Part shown: in pieces, positions 9,146-18,180 of the stretch
How positions within the stretch are numbered: the first letter of the stretch is position 1
Layout of the letters: each line of letters starts with the position of its first letter
NCBI RefSeq assembly: GCF_002113125.1
Contig: NZ_NEJP01000012.1
Coordinates: forward strand, 124,001 to 188,000
DNA: 64,000 nucleotides
Source of the DNA: Pseudomonas sp. B20(2017)
GTDB lineage: Bacteria > Pseudomonadota > Gammaproteobacteria > Pseudomonadales > Pseudomonadaceae
Direction: 5' to 3'
The notes under the pieces: generated by a model
What the model was told of the DNA's origin: nothing
The model's input: only the letters and a program-made list of their open reading frames with translations
Databases searched by the model: none
Translations under genes and position numbers: made by a program

Positions 9146-10029
9146 GCGCCTTGCACTCCCAGCCAGCCTTCGCGGCCTTCGAGGGCGCCGCGTTGCACAC
9201 GGCCGACCGGCAGGGTGTTGAGAAACTCGGGCAACAGATCGCCCAGAGGCTGGAACCGGATATCTCGCTGGCGTGCATCGGCCAGCAGTCGACGAAAATC
9301 TTCGGCCATCAGAATCCCTTCTACTTCGGCATGAATGGTGTAGACGTTGAGGTTGTCCGGGCGGAACCGGTCGAGGATGAAGGCGTTGAAATCCTTCGCC
9401 GCCACACTCGGCCCGACCACTTCATCGAAGGTCGGCAAATCCACCGGAATCTGCGGCGCCCCGACCGAACCATCGGCCAGCAACGGACGAAACAGCCGCT
9501 GCCCCCGGCAATCGCTGTTGTAGCGAAAGCCGAAAGCCTGCTTGGCTTCGATCACACGTTCGTCCGCGCGCCAACCGGCGGCGGCCGAACAGGTGACTTT
9601 TTCACCCAGGATGTCGCTCAAGGTGTCGACGCCCTGGCGGATCTGCTCGATCAGTTGCGCATCGCTCCAGCGTCCGGCATTGGCCTGCCAGCCGTGGTGA
9701 TCCCAGGCGTGCAGACCGACTTCGTGGCCGGCGGCCCGGGCCTGACGCATCAGGTGTCCGAGGTCGCGACCGATCGGTTTGCCCGGCCAGGCGGTGCCGG
9801 CCAACAGAATGTCCCAGCCGTAGAGGCCGGCGGCGTTGGAGCGCAGCATTTTCCAGAGGAATTGCGGACGGATCAGGCGCCACAGATGCCGACCCATGTT
9901 GTCCGGGCCGACACTGAAGAAAAACGTCGCCTTGATCTGCGCTTCATCGAGAATCTCCAGCAAGCGCGGCACGCCTTCGCGGGTGCCGCGAAAGGTGTCG
10001 ACGTCGATGCGCAAACCGGCCTGCATCAA
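9142..10029 (-). CDS. arnD: ArnD, 4-deoxy-4-formamido-L-arabinose-phosphoundecaprenol deformylase
   Basis: 295 residues. A NodB-type polysaccharide deacetylase fold; it removes the formyl group from the undecaprenyl-linked Ara4FN at the inner membrane. The N-terminus GLRIDVDTFRGTREGVP carries the metal-binding Asp pair, and GLHAWDHHGW (about residue 104) supplies the histidines. Length and motifs are those of intact ArnD. Its ATGA junction with arnA upstream and with arnT downstream shows coupled translation. Confidence 0.95.
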   Translation of the reverse strand: MMQAGLRIDVDTFRGTREGVPRLLEILDEAQIKATFFFSVGPDNMGRHLWRLIRPQFLWKMLRSNAAGLYGWDILLAGTAWPGKPIGRDLGHLMRQARAAGHEVGLHAWDHHGWQANAGRWSDAQLIEQIRQGVDTLSDILGEKVTCSAAAGWRADERVIEAKQAFGFRYNSDCRGQRLFRPLLADGSVGAPQIPVDLPTFDEVVGPSVAAKDFNAFILDRFRPDNLNVYTIHAEVEGILMAEDFRRLLADARQRDIRFQPLGDLLPEFLNTLPVGRVQRGALEGREGWLGVQGA

Positions 10030-12017
10030 CGCTTGCTCTCGATTTCGGCCATCGCTTCACGCAAGAAAAAGTCGAGCGTGTTGCCGATGGTCTCGCGCAT
10101 TTCCACGGTCGGCGTCCAGTCCAGCAGGCGCTTGGCGTTGGCGATGCTCGGTTTGCGGTGCTCGACGTCCTGGTAACCGGCGCCGTAGAACGCTTTGCTT
10201 TCCACATCGCGGAAACCGGCGAACGGCGGGAAGTTGGCGCGCAGCGGGTGAGCCTCGAACTGGCGCAGCAGCTCTTCGCCCAACTGACGAATGCTCGCTT
10301 CGTTGTCCGGGTTGCCGATGTTGATGATCTGGCCGTTGCAGACATCGTTGTCGTTATCGATGATTCGCGCCAGCGCCTCGACGCCGTCGGCGATGTCGGT
10401 GAAGCAGCGTTTCTGCTCGCCGCCGTCGAACAGTCGGATCGGCGTGCCTTCCACCAGATTGAGGATCAATTGGGTGATGGCGCGGGAACTGCCGATGCGC
10501 GCCGAATCGAGGCGATCCAGCCGTGGGCCCATCCAGTTGAAGGGACGGAACAGGGTGAAATTCAGGCCTTTGGCGCCGTAGGCCCAGATCACCCGGTCCA
10601 GCAGTTGTTTGGACACCGAGTAGATCCAGCGCTGCTTGTTGATCGGGCCGACGATCAGGTTGGAGGTATCTTCGTCGAAGTGCTTGTCCTGGCACATGCC
10701 ATAGACCTCCGAGGTCGACGGGAAGATCACGCGCTTGTCGTATTTGACGCAGTAGCGCACCAGCTTGAGGTTTTCTTCGAAGTCGAGCTCGAACACCCGC
10801 AGCGGGTTGCGCGTGTATTCGATCGGCGTGGCGATGGCCACCAGCGGCAGGACCACGTCGCATTTCTTGATGTGGTACTCGATCCACTCCGAGTGAATGC
10901 TGATGTCGCCTTCGACGAAGTGAAAACGCGGGTGGCTGCGCAGACGGTCGATGGCGTCGGAGCCGATGTCCAGGCCATAGACTTCGTAGCGCTCGTCACG
11001 CAGCAGGCGCTCGGACAAATGGTTGCCGATGAAGCCGTTGACACCGAGGATCAGCACCCGTGTACGGCGCGGGCCACGGCCGGATTCGGCACCGCGCAGC
11101 AGCGAGCCGTCCACCAGACCGAGTTCATTGGCCAGTTGCGGGCCGCTCAGGTACAGGCCGTTGTCGTTGCGCTGGCCGGCGTTGATCACCAGCGAATCTT
11201 CACCGCAGGCGATGCGCAGCGGATCGACACTGATGACCCGGCCCGGCGCCTGGCCTTCGTTGCCCTTGACCACGTCGGCGCTCCACACGATCAGCTTGTG
11301 CTCGCCCACGGCGCAGAAGGCGCCCGGATACGGACGGGTCACGGCCCGCACCAGGTTGAACAGTTGCTCGGCCGGTCGGGCCCAGACCAGTTTGCCGTCC
11401 GCCGGAGTACGACGACCGAATACCGTGGCTTTGGATTCGTCCTGCGGGGTCTCGGTGAACTTACCTTGGAGCATGGCCGGCAAGGCGTCGCGCAACAGAT
11501 CGCTGGCGGCAGTGCGCAGTTTTCCGTGCAGGCTCAGCGCGGTGTCGCTGCGTTCGATGGCCACGCGTTGCTGGGCGACGATCGCGCCAGCGTCGGCGCG
11601 TTTGACCATGCGGTGCAGGGTCACGCCGGTTTCGGTCTCGCCGTTGACCAGCACCCAATTGGCTGGTGCGCGGCCACGGTAGCGCGGCAGCAAGGAGCCG
11701 TGCAGGTTGAACGCGCCTTTTTTGGCCAGGGCCATCAGCGGCTCGCTCAGCAGGTTGCGGTAGTAGAACGAGAAGATGTAATCCGGATCGAGCTTGGCAA
11801 TCCGCTCGATCCACAGCGGATGGTTGGCGTCTTCCGGCGCGTGCACCGCAATGCCCTTGTCGGCGCACAGTTGCGCAACCGAGGCATAGAACGTGTTTTC
11901 CTTCGGGTCATCGGCGTGAGTGAACACCGCTGCAATGTCGTAGCCGCTGTCGAGCAGGGCTTGAATGCCGGCGCAGCCAATATCGTGGTAAGCGAAGACA
12001 ACGGTTTTTGCACTCAT
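10026..12017 (-). CDS. arnA: ArnA, bifunctional UDP-Ara4N formyltransferase / UDP-glucuronate decarboxylase
   Basis: 663 residues, the normal two-domain length. The N-terminal formyltransferase domain (about 1-305) has FNLHGSLLPRYRG (about residues 102-114), with the catalytic Asn and His, and ends in an OB-like subdomain. The C-terminal short-chain dehydrogenase domain (from about 318) has ILGVNGFIGNHLSERLL as NAD site, FPSTSEVYG and the YSVSK catalytic pair. It oxidatively decarboxylates UDP-GlcA to UDP-Ara4O and later formylates UDP-Ara4N. Overlaps with arnC and arnD are 4 bases each. A long opposite-strand open frame here is a compositional shadow. Confidence 0.97.
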   Translation of the reverse strand: MSAKTVVFAYHDIGCAGIQALLDSGYDIAAVFTHADDPKENTFYASVAQLCADKGIAVHAPEDANHPLWIERIAKLDPDYIFSFYYRNLLSEPLMALAKKGAFNLHGSLLPRYRGRAPANWVLVNGETETGVTLHRMVKRADAGAIVAQQRVAIERSDTALSLHGKLRTAASDLLRDALPAMLQGKFTETPQDESKATVFGRRTPADGKLVWARPAEQLFNLVRAVTRPYPGAFCAVGEHKLIVWSADVVKGNEGQAPGRVISVDPLRIACGEDSLVINAGQRNDNGLYLSGPQLANELGLVDGSLLRGAESGRGPRRTRVLILGVNGFIGNHLSERLLRDERYEVYGLDIGSDAIDRLRSHPRFHFVEGDISIHSEWIEYHIKKCDVVLPLVAIATPIEYTRNPLRVFELDFEENLKLVRYCVKYDKRVIFPSTSEVYGMCQDKHFDEDTSNLIVGPINKQRWIYSVSKQLLDRVIWAYGAKGLNFTLFRPFNWMGPRLDRLDSARIGSSRAITQLILNLVEGTPIRLFDGGEQKRCFTDIADGVEALARIIDNDNDVCNGQIINIGNPDNEASIRQLGEELLRQFEAHPLRANFPPFAGFRDVESKAFYGAGYQDVEHRKPSIANAKRLLDWTPTVEMRETIGNTLDFFLREAMAEIESKR

Positions 12018-13036
12018 GAGAGAACCTGATCAGACGTGGAGTTGGAAGTGAGGCCGTCAACGGTGATGGCGGGTGCCGGCGTGGCGGGATGCCCGCGCAG
12101 GACTTTTTCAATGAAGAAACGCGGGCGGGCGCGCACGTCGCTGTACATGCGCCCCAGGTATTCACCCAGCAGGCCCATGCCGATGAACTGGCCGCCGGTG
12201 AACACGAACAGCACGGCGAACAGCACGAACAGACCGTCACCGGCCCAACCGGCGCCAAAGGCCAGGCGCATCACGATCAGCGCTGCGGCAAACAGCACGC
12301 CGAGCCCGGCCATGGCGAAACCGACGATGCTCAACAGACGCAGCGGGGTGGTGGTCATGCAGGTGATCAAGTCGAACATCAGATTGATCAGGCGCATCGG
12401 GCTGTATTTTGAATCGCCGTGTTCGCGCTCGGCGTGGGCCACGGTGATTTCGGTGGTGTGGCGGGCGAAGCTGTTGGCGAGGATCGGAATGAACGTGCTG
12501 CGTTCGCGGCACGCGAGCATCGCGTCGATGATGGTGCGGCGGTAGGCGCGCAACATGCAGCCGTAGTCGCTCATGGCGACGCCGGTGGAACGCTGCACGG
12601 CGAGGTTGATCAACTTCGACGGATAGCGGCGCAGGGCCGAATCCTGACGATTGCCGCGCACGGTGCCGACCACGTCGTAGCCTTTTTCGGCTTCGGCTAC
12701 CAGGCGCGGGATTTCTTCCGGCGGGTTCTGCAGGTCGGCGTCGAGGGTGATTACAACGTCGCCCTTGCACTGTTCGAAACCGGCCATGATCGCTGCGTGC
12801 TGGCCATAGTTGCGGTTGAGAATGACCGCCACGAACGGGCTGTCCTCGACCAAGGCGGCGTCTTCGAGCAATTGCGCGGAGGCGTCGCGGCTGCCGTCGT
12901 CGACCAGCACGATTTCGTAGTCGTGACGCAATTGCTGGCAGGCGGCCTGGGTGCGGAGCAGCAGTTCCGGCAGGCTGTCTTCTTCGTTGTAGACCGGGAT
13001 GACGATCGACACGCAATGAATCGGATAAGGTCTCAC
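12014..13036 (-). CDS. arnC: ArnC, undecaprenyl-phosphate 4-deoxy-4-formamido-L-arabinose transferase
   Basis: 340 residues. GT2-family glycosyltransferase that loads formyl-aminoarabinose onto undecaprenyl phosphate at the cytoplasmic face. The N-terminal GT-A fold shows VIPVYNEEDSLPELL, the LVDDGSRD element and ITLDADLQNPPEE with the metal-binding Asp. Two C-terminal membrane helices (about 235-255 and 268-292) anchor it. Its start overlaps the arnB stop (13033-13036), and its stop overlaps arnA. Confidence 0.96.
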   Translation of the reverse strand: MRPYPIHCVSIVIPVYNEEDSLPELLLRTQAACQQLRHDYEIVLVDDGSRDASAQLLEDAALVEDSPFVAVILNRNYGQHAAIMAGFEQCKGDVVITLDADLQNPPEEIPRLVAEAEKGYDVVGTVRGNRQDSALRRYPSKLINLAVQRSTGVAMSDYGCMLRAYRRTIIDAMLACRERSTFIPILANSFARHTTEITVAHAEREHGDSKYSPMRLINLMFDLITCMTTTPLRLLSIVGFAMAGLGVLFAAALIVMRLAFGAGWAGDGLFVLFAVLFVFTGGQFIGMGLLGEYLGRMYSDVRARPRFFIEKVLRGHPATPAPAITVDGLTSNSTSDQVLS

Positions 13037-14181
13037 GGGCGTTTCCCCATCAGGTGTTCAATGGCCCCGACGACCCGGTCCAGATCCTGGTCGGTCATGT
13101 CGGGAAACAAGGGAATCGAGCACAGCCGCGCCGAGTTCCACTCGGTGTCAGGCAGGGACAAGTGCGGGTCACGCTGGCGATACCAGGTGTGCAGGTGAGT
13201 GGCGATGAAGTGAATGCCGGTGCCGATGCCTTGATCCTGCAAACCTTTTATGAAGGCTTCGCGGTCCATCCCGCAGCGTTCGCTGTCGATGCGCAGGATG
13301 AACAGGTGCCAGGCGTGTTGTTGCGCGTACTGCGGAACGGCCAACGGTTGCACCGGCAGGCCTTCGAGTTTTTGCAGGTATTGCTTGGCCAGTTCTGTAC
13401 GACGGGTGTTGATCGCGTCCAGACGCTCCAGTTGCACCAGCGCAATGGCGGCGTTGATGTCGGCCAGGTTGTATTTGAATCCCGGCTCGATTACTTGGGC
13501 CTGGGGCTTGCGTCCGTGGGTCAGGCGGTCGTAGGCATCGACGCCCAGGCCATGAAACTTGAGCATGCGCACGCGGTTGGCCAGGGCTTCGTCGTCGGTG
13601 ACGAACATCGCGCCTTCGGCACAGGTCATGTTCTTGATCGCGTGGAACGAGAAGATCGCGGTGCCTTGCGAACCCACGTGACGTCCCTTATAGCGGGTGC
13701 CGGCGGCATGGGCGGCGTCTTCGATCACGGCGATGCCGTGCTTGTCGGCCAGCGCGTAGAGCGGATCGAGATCGAATGCGGCGCCGGCGTAATGCACGGG
13801 AATGATCGCTTTGGTGCGCGGCGTGATGGCGGCTTCGATACGCGCGGCGTCGGTCATCAGAGTGTCGCGGTCGACATCGACGAACACCGGCGTGGCGCCG
13901 AGCAGGGAAATCATGTTGGCGGTGGACACCCAGGTCTGCGACGGGGTGATGACTTCATCGCCGGGGCCGATTCCCAACGCCAGCAGGGCAATGTGCATCC
14001 CGCCAGTGGCAGACGAAAGTGCAACCGCATGCCGGCAACCGACGTACTGCGCAAACTGTTCTTCAAGTGCCTGGTTTTTCGGCCCGGTGGTGATCCAGCC
14101 GGACCGCAGTACTTGCTCTACGGCGGCAATTTCTTCGTCGCCGATACTGGGGCGAGAGAAGGGGAGAAACGCCTGACTCAT
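13033..14181 (-). CDS. arnB: ArnB, UDP-4-amino-4-deoxy-L-arabinose aminotransferase
   Basis: 382 residues from the ATG at 14181, preceded by GAGGTG 5 bases upstream; an in-frame extension of 18 residues further upstream lacks a good site. PLP-dependent aminotransferase of the DegT/DnrJ/EryC1 family that converts UDP-Ara4O to UDP-Ara4N using glutamate. The PLP lysine is in FSFHAIKNMTCAEGA, and GWITTGPKNQALEEQFA near residue 27 is the family N-terminal signature. It is the first gene of the operon, so the promoter lies in the gap before it. Confidence 0.96.
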   Translation of the reverse strand: MSQAFLPFSRPSIGDEEIAAVEQVLRSGWITTGPKNQALEEQFAQYVGCRHAVALSSATGGMHIALLALGIGPGDEVITPSQTWVSTANMISLLGATPVFVDVDRDTLMTDAARIEAAITPRTKAIIPVHYAGAAFDLDPLYALADKHGIAVIEDAAHAAGTRYKGRHVGSQGTAIFSFHAIKNMTCAEGAMFVTDDEALANRVRMLKFHGLGVDAYDRLTHGRKPQAQVIEPGFKYNLADINAAIALVQLERLDAINTRRTELAKQYLQKLEGLPVQPLAVPQYAQQHAWHLFILRIDSERCGMDREAFIKGLQDQGIGTGIHFIATHLHTWYRQRDPHLSLPDTEWNSARLCSIPLFPDMTDQDLDRVVGAIEHLMGKRP

Positions 14182-14564
14182 GCACACCTCATTGCAAAGA
14201 AAAAAGAAATAGATCCATTGAATGATTGGATCCAATCAAAGCGTAGACGCGAAAAAATCCCTTGCATCAATAAGTTGCCAAGACGACATAACGTCGGGTT
14301 CGGTTGACTTTTCAGGCATTGCCCGGCAGGTTGGGCGGCGCCGGCACAGGACTCAGTGGAATTAAGGTTATGCCCGTTTTTGTGAAAGGAACATGAAAAA
14401 CCGGTCGGCGAATCGTTTATCTGAAACCCATACAGCCACTGTTCAGACTTCTACCGTTTATCGCGGTTTTTAGTAGAAAAGTCCTACGGAAGTGTTCCGC
14501 TTATATTAAGAATGTTGCAGTTGTTAGTTGCTGTGTTGAACTGCTTTTACTCAAGGCCCGACGT
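14182..14564. promoter_or_regulatory. Divergent control region of the arn operon and the recombinase gene
   Basis: 383 bases with no gene, distinctly AT-richer than its flanks, so both divergent promoters must be here. A CTTAAT hexamer (PmrA-box half-site-like) reads on the minus strand near 14357-14364 and again near 14504-14509. A GTTTA-N-GTTTTTA arrangement at about 14455-14472 faintly resembles a PhoP direct repeat. None matches a full known box, so control by PhoPQ/PmrAB/ParRS-type systems, usual for arn operons in pseudomonads, is inferred rather than seen. Confidence 0.5.
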
Positions 14565-15503
14565 TTGATTGACTTACCCGTTGCATCCCCCGACACACTG
14601 AAAACCAACCCGATGACCGTGTATCTGGCGCGTCTGGCTCCTTCCAGCCAGCTCACCATGCGTTACGTCTTACAAGATGCCGCCGACCGTCTCGGTTTCG
14701 AAGACATGAACGTCGAAGAGATTCACTGGCATGCCTTGCAACCGGAAGATGTCGTTGCGTTAGTCGCCGCATTGCGCGCCGACAATTACGCGCCAAATAC
14801 GTCTTCGCTTTATGTAAACGCTATTCGCGGCGTGATGAATGAAGCCTGGCGCATGAGCCTGATCAGTCAGGAACATCTATTGAAGATGCGTTCGGTCAAG
14901 GGCATTGCCGGTACACGACTGTCTCAGGGGCGCAATTTGAAGCGCACGCTGATACATGAATTGATGGAAGTCTGCGCGGCCGATCCGCGACCACAAGGTT
15001 TGCGTGATGCGGCGGTGATTGCGCTGTTGTACGGCACCGGCATGCGCAAGTCGGAGTCGGTGGATCTGGACTTGAATCAGGTGGATTTCACCGAGCGCAG
15101 TCTGTGCGTCACCGCCAAAGGCAATAAACAGCTGATCAAATACGCGCCGGCCTGGGCGTTCGCCAAATTGAATGCCTGGCTGGAGTTTCGTCGCTCGGAA
15201 CTCAAGGAAGGCGAGAGCGACGACGCGTTTCTGTTCAACCGCATTCGCCGCGGCAGCCACATCACCCGCGAGCGCATCACCAAACACGCGATCTATTACA
15301 TCGCCCGCCAGCGCGGCACCCAGGTCGGGGTGAAGATCATGCCCCATGATTTTCGCCGCTCATTCATTACGCGGGTGATCGAAGAGCATGACCTGTCGAT
15401 TGCCCAGAAGCTGGCCCATCACAGCAATATCCAGACGACCGCCAACTATGACGTGCGCGACGACAACGAACGGCGCCGCGCGGTGGATCGCTTTGACCTG
15501 TAG
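14565..15503 (+). CDS. Tyrosine-type site-specific recombinase
   Basis: 312 residues from a TTG start (an ATG at 14613 would give 296). It has an N-terminal SAM-like core-binding domain (about 15-110) and a C-terminal catalytic domain. The expected residues are present: Arg in GTGMRKSESVDLDL, HDFRRSF (His-x-x-Arg), a second His in LAHHSNIQTTANYD, and the Tyr nucleophile in that same run. It has the size of XerC/D-type chromosomal recombinases. No att repeats, excisionase or phage genes are near; it stands alone between the arn operon and the iron transporter, convergent with the latter. Its target is unknown. Confidence 0.9.
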   Translation: MIDLPVASPDTLKTNPMTVYLARLAPSSQLTMRYVLQDAADRLGFEDMNVEEIHWHALQPEDVVALVAALRADNYAPNTSSLYVNAIRGVMNEAWRMSLISQEHLLKMRSVKGIAGTRLSQGRNLKRTLIHELMEVCAADPRPQGLRDAAVIALLYGTGMRKSESVDLDLNQVDFTERSLCVTAKGNKQLIKYAPAWAFAKLNAWLEFRRSELKEGESDDAFLFNRIRRGSHITRERITKHAIYYIARQRGTQVGVKIMPHDFRRSFITRVIEEHDLSIAQKLAHHSNIQTTANYDVRDDNERRRAVDRFDL

Positions 15504-15529
15504 CTTTGACCTTTAGCTTCGATCTGTAG

Positions 15530-16585
15530 TCAGGACGTCGAAAGCACATGCGCCGGTCCCGAGACCGACAGTTGCACCGCGCTGCCGGCCGGCGGCGCGT
15601 GCATCCCCGTGCTGCGTACCAGCAATGAGCGTCCGCAAGCCGGTTGAGTCGGCGCGTGCAGCTCGACGGTCAGGGTGCAGGTGTTGCCGCCGAAATCGCG
15701 TTCTGTGACCACGGCATTGCAGGTGTGGGCATCGTCGGCATCAGACAGCCGCAACTGTTCGGGGCGCAACATGATCTGCGCGTCACCACAAAAACCGTTG
15801 CTGTTGACCGGGATCCGGCCCAGATCGCAAAGCGCCCAGCCGGCTTCGATTTGTGCGGGCATGACCACCGCCTCGCCGAGAAAACGCGCAGTCTGCTCAT
15901 CGTCGGGGTAACGGTAGAGGTCCATCGGGTGTCCCGATTGCACCAGCCGGCCGTCGCGCATGACGGCCAGTTGATCGGCGAACGACAGCGCTTCGCTCTG
16001 ATCGTGGGTCACCAGAATCGTGGTTACACCGGCGTCTTCCAGAAGGCGCGCGACCATTTTGCGCATGGCGCCGCGCAGACCGGTGTCGAGAGCGGAAAAC
16101 GGCTCGTCCAGCAGCATCAAACGCGGTTGCTGGGCCAGTGCCCGGGCGAGCGACACCCGCTGTTGCTGGCCGCCGGACAGTTCGTGGGGCCAGCGCTTGG
16201 CCATGTTGGCGTTCAGGGCCACGCTGTCCATCAGCGCCTGAATGCGCTCGGTTCGAGTGCTACCGGTTTCTGTCAGTCCGAAACCGATATTGTCCGCCAC
16301 GGTCATGTGCGGGAACAGCGCGCCATCCTGTGGCACATAACCGATCTGCCGTTGGTACGCGGGCACGGCGTGGGTGCTGTCGACCAGGGTCTGGCCATTG
16401 AGCGTGAGGCTGCCGGCGTCGGGGAATTCGAACCCGGCGATCATCCGCAACAGGGTGGTCTTGCCGGATCCGGACGGGCCGACGATCACCGTGCGGCTGC
16501 CGGTCGGGACAGACAGGCAGATATTATCCAGCGCCGTTTGCGCGCCAAAGGATTTGCTTAAGGAAATGATTTCGAGAGCGTTCAT
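15530..16585 (-). CDS. Ferric iron ABC transporter ATP-binding protein
   Basis: 351 residues. ABC ATPase of the CUT1/FbpC type: Walker A GPSGSGKTTLLRM (about residues 36-48), signature LSGGQQQRVSLARALA, Walker B LMLLDEPFSALD and switch His in LVTHDQSEA. The C-terminal extension after about residue 240 forms the TOBE-like regulatory domain. It powers import through the permease upstream, which it overlaps by 4 bases. It closes an FbpABC-like operon of three genes transcribed from 19194. Confidence 0.93.
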   Translation of the reverse strand: MNALEIISLSKSFGAQTALDNICLSVPTGSRTVIVGPSGSGKTTLLRMIAGFEFPDAGSLTLNGQTLVDSTHAVPAYQRQIGYVPQDGALFPHMTVADNIGFGLTETGSTRTERIQALMDSVALNANMAKRWPHELSGGQQQRVSLARALAQQPRLMLLDEPFSALDTGLRGAMRKMVARLLEDAGVTTILVTHDQSEALSFADQLAVMRDGRLVQSGHPMDLYRYPDDEQTARFLGEAVVMPAQIEAGWALCDLGRIPVNSNGFCGDAQIMLRPEQLRLSDADDAHTCNAVVTERDFGGNTCTLTVELHAPTQPACGRSLLVRSTGMHAPPAGSAVQLSVSGPAHVLSTS

Positions 16586-18180
16586 CGGCCGGCACTGCGC
16601 CTGGATTGGTGATAGAGGATGGCCGTGAGCGGCAACGAAAGCAGCACCATCAGCAGCGCGTAAGGTGCTGCGGCGGCGTAGTCGATTTCGCTGGTCATGG
16701 CCCAGAAACCGGTGGCCAGGGTGCGCGTGCCGTTGGGCGCGAGCAGCAGGGTCGCCGTCAGTTCATTGGTGATCGCCAGAAACACCAGCGCCGCACCCGC
16801 TGCCGCACCGGGCGCCGCCAGACGCAAGGTGATCAGCCACAGGGCGCGCAGGGGCGAGCGCCCGAGGCTTTGCGCGATGTTTTCCAGCTCCACCGGCGCC
16901 TGTGCAAACCCGGCGCGCAGGCTGACCAGCGCGCGGGGCAGAAACATCAGCAGGTAGGCCAGCAGCACGGTAATCGTGGTTTGGTAGATCGGCCGGGCGA
17001 AGTGGATGGTCACGGTGACCAGCGCCAGCGCTACGACAATCCCCGGCAGTGCGCTGGTGATGTAATTGCAGCCTTCGAGCAGGCGTTGCAGCTTGCCGGG
17101 AGCGCGGATCGACAGCCACGCAATCGGGATTGCCGCGAGGCTGGTCAACAGTGCACCGGCCACGCCGAACGACAAGGTTTGCAGCAGCGCCGGCAACAAT
17201 TCGCTGCCTTGCCAGACCTCGGCGCCACCGGCGATCAGCCATTTGCCCAAGGTCAGCAACGGCACGCCGAGGGCCAGCAGACAGGTCAGGGTTTGCAGAC
17301 ACAGACCCAGCATCGCGGTGCTCCGGCGCAAACGCACGGTTCGTTGTTCGCGGGCACTGCCGGAACCGACGCGGGCGTATCGCGCCTGCCCTCGGGCACT
17401 CGACTCGACCGTCAGCATCACCAGGCAACACAACGCCAGAACGCTGGCGAGCATGTTGGCGGCCGGGCCGTTGAAGGTGGATTTGAACTGGTCGAAAATC
17501 GCCGTGGTGAAGGTGTCGAAGCGGATCATCGCGTACAGGCCGTACTCCGCCAGCAAGTGCAGACCGACCAGCAACGCACCGCCGCAGATCGCCAGACGCA
17601 ATTGCGGCAGTACCACCCGAAAAAACACTGCCCACGGCCTGAGGCCAAGGGATTCGGCGACGTCTTCAATCGCCGGATCGAGGCGGCGCAACGTCGCGGC
17701 AATCGGCAGATAGAGGAACGGAAAATAGGCGATCACCGACACCAGCACCCCGGCCGGCAATCCATTGATCGACGGAATCAGGCTGATCCACGCGTAGCTG
17801 TGTACGAAGGCCGGCACCGCCAGCGGCGCAACGGCCAGCAGCGACCACAGCCGGCGGCCCGGCAGGTCGGTGCGTTCGGTCAGCCAGGCCAGCGTGATCC
17901 CGAGCACGATGCAGATCGGCAAGGTGATCACCACCAACAGCACAGTGTTGATCAACAGTTCGGCCACCCGGGGGCGAAAGACCAGCGCTTCGATGGTCGC
18001 CCACCCGGTGTACCACGACACGCCGATCACAAACGCAATCGGCAGCAGCGACAGCAGCGACACAGCAATCGCGAGCACGACCACCCACGGACTCCCACGC
18101 CCGTTGAGGGCGCGGGTTCTGCGTGACAGGTTGGCGGAGGGCGCCGCAGCGATCTCCGCAGGCAGCGGTTCGGGCATCAA
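16582..18180 (-). CDS. Ferric iron ABC transporter permease (two fused permease halves)
   Basis: 532 residues with about 12 membrane helices. There are two tandem binding-protein-dependent permease domains (about residues 60-265 and 330-520), each with the EAA-like cytoplasmic loop (AESLGLRPWAVFFRVVLPQL and AQSLGRSPLRALWLITLRLA). This internal duplication is typical of FbpB/SfuB iron permeases. It begins immediately after the binding-protein stop codon and overlaps the ATPase gene by 4 bases, so stoichiometric translation is expected. Confidence 0.93.
   Translation of the reverse strand: MMPEPLPAEIAAAPSANLSRRTRALNGRGSPWVVVLAIAVSLLSLLPIAFVIGVSWYTGWATIEALVFRPRVAELLINTVLLVVITLPICIVLGITLAWLTERTDLPGRRLWSLLAVAPLAVPAFVHSYAWISLIPSINGLPAGVLVSVIAYFPFLYLPIAATLRRLDPAIEDVAESLGLRPWAVFFRVVLPQLRLAICGGALLVGLHLLAEYGLYAMIRFDTFTTAIFDQFKSTFNGPAANMLASVLALCCLVMLTVESSARGQARYARVGSGSAREQRTVRLRRSTAMLGLCLQTLTCLLALGVPLLTLGKWLIAGGAEVWQGSELLPALLQTLSFGVAGALLTSLAAIPIAWLSIRAPGKLQRLLEGCNYITSALPGIVVALALVTVTIHFARPIYQTTITVLLAYLLMFLPRALVSLRAGFAQAPVELENIAQSLGRSPLRALWLITLRLAAPGAAAGAALVFLAITNELTATLLLAPNGTRTLATGFWAMTSEIDYAAAAPYALLMVLLSLPLTAILYHQSRRSAGR

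Noticed and set aside
10158..12029. 623-codon plus-strand frame opposite arnA
   Set aside because: Exact antisense of a well-conserved gene; no recognisable protein features.
14455..14472. PhoP-box-like repeat before the recombinase and arn genes
   Set aside because: Only one half matches well; kept as a weak remark, not claimed as an operator.
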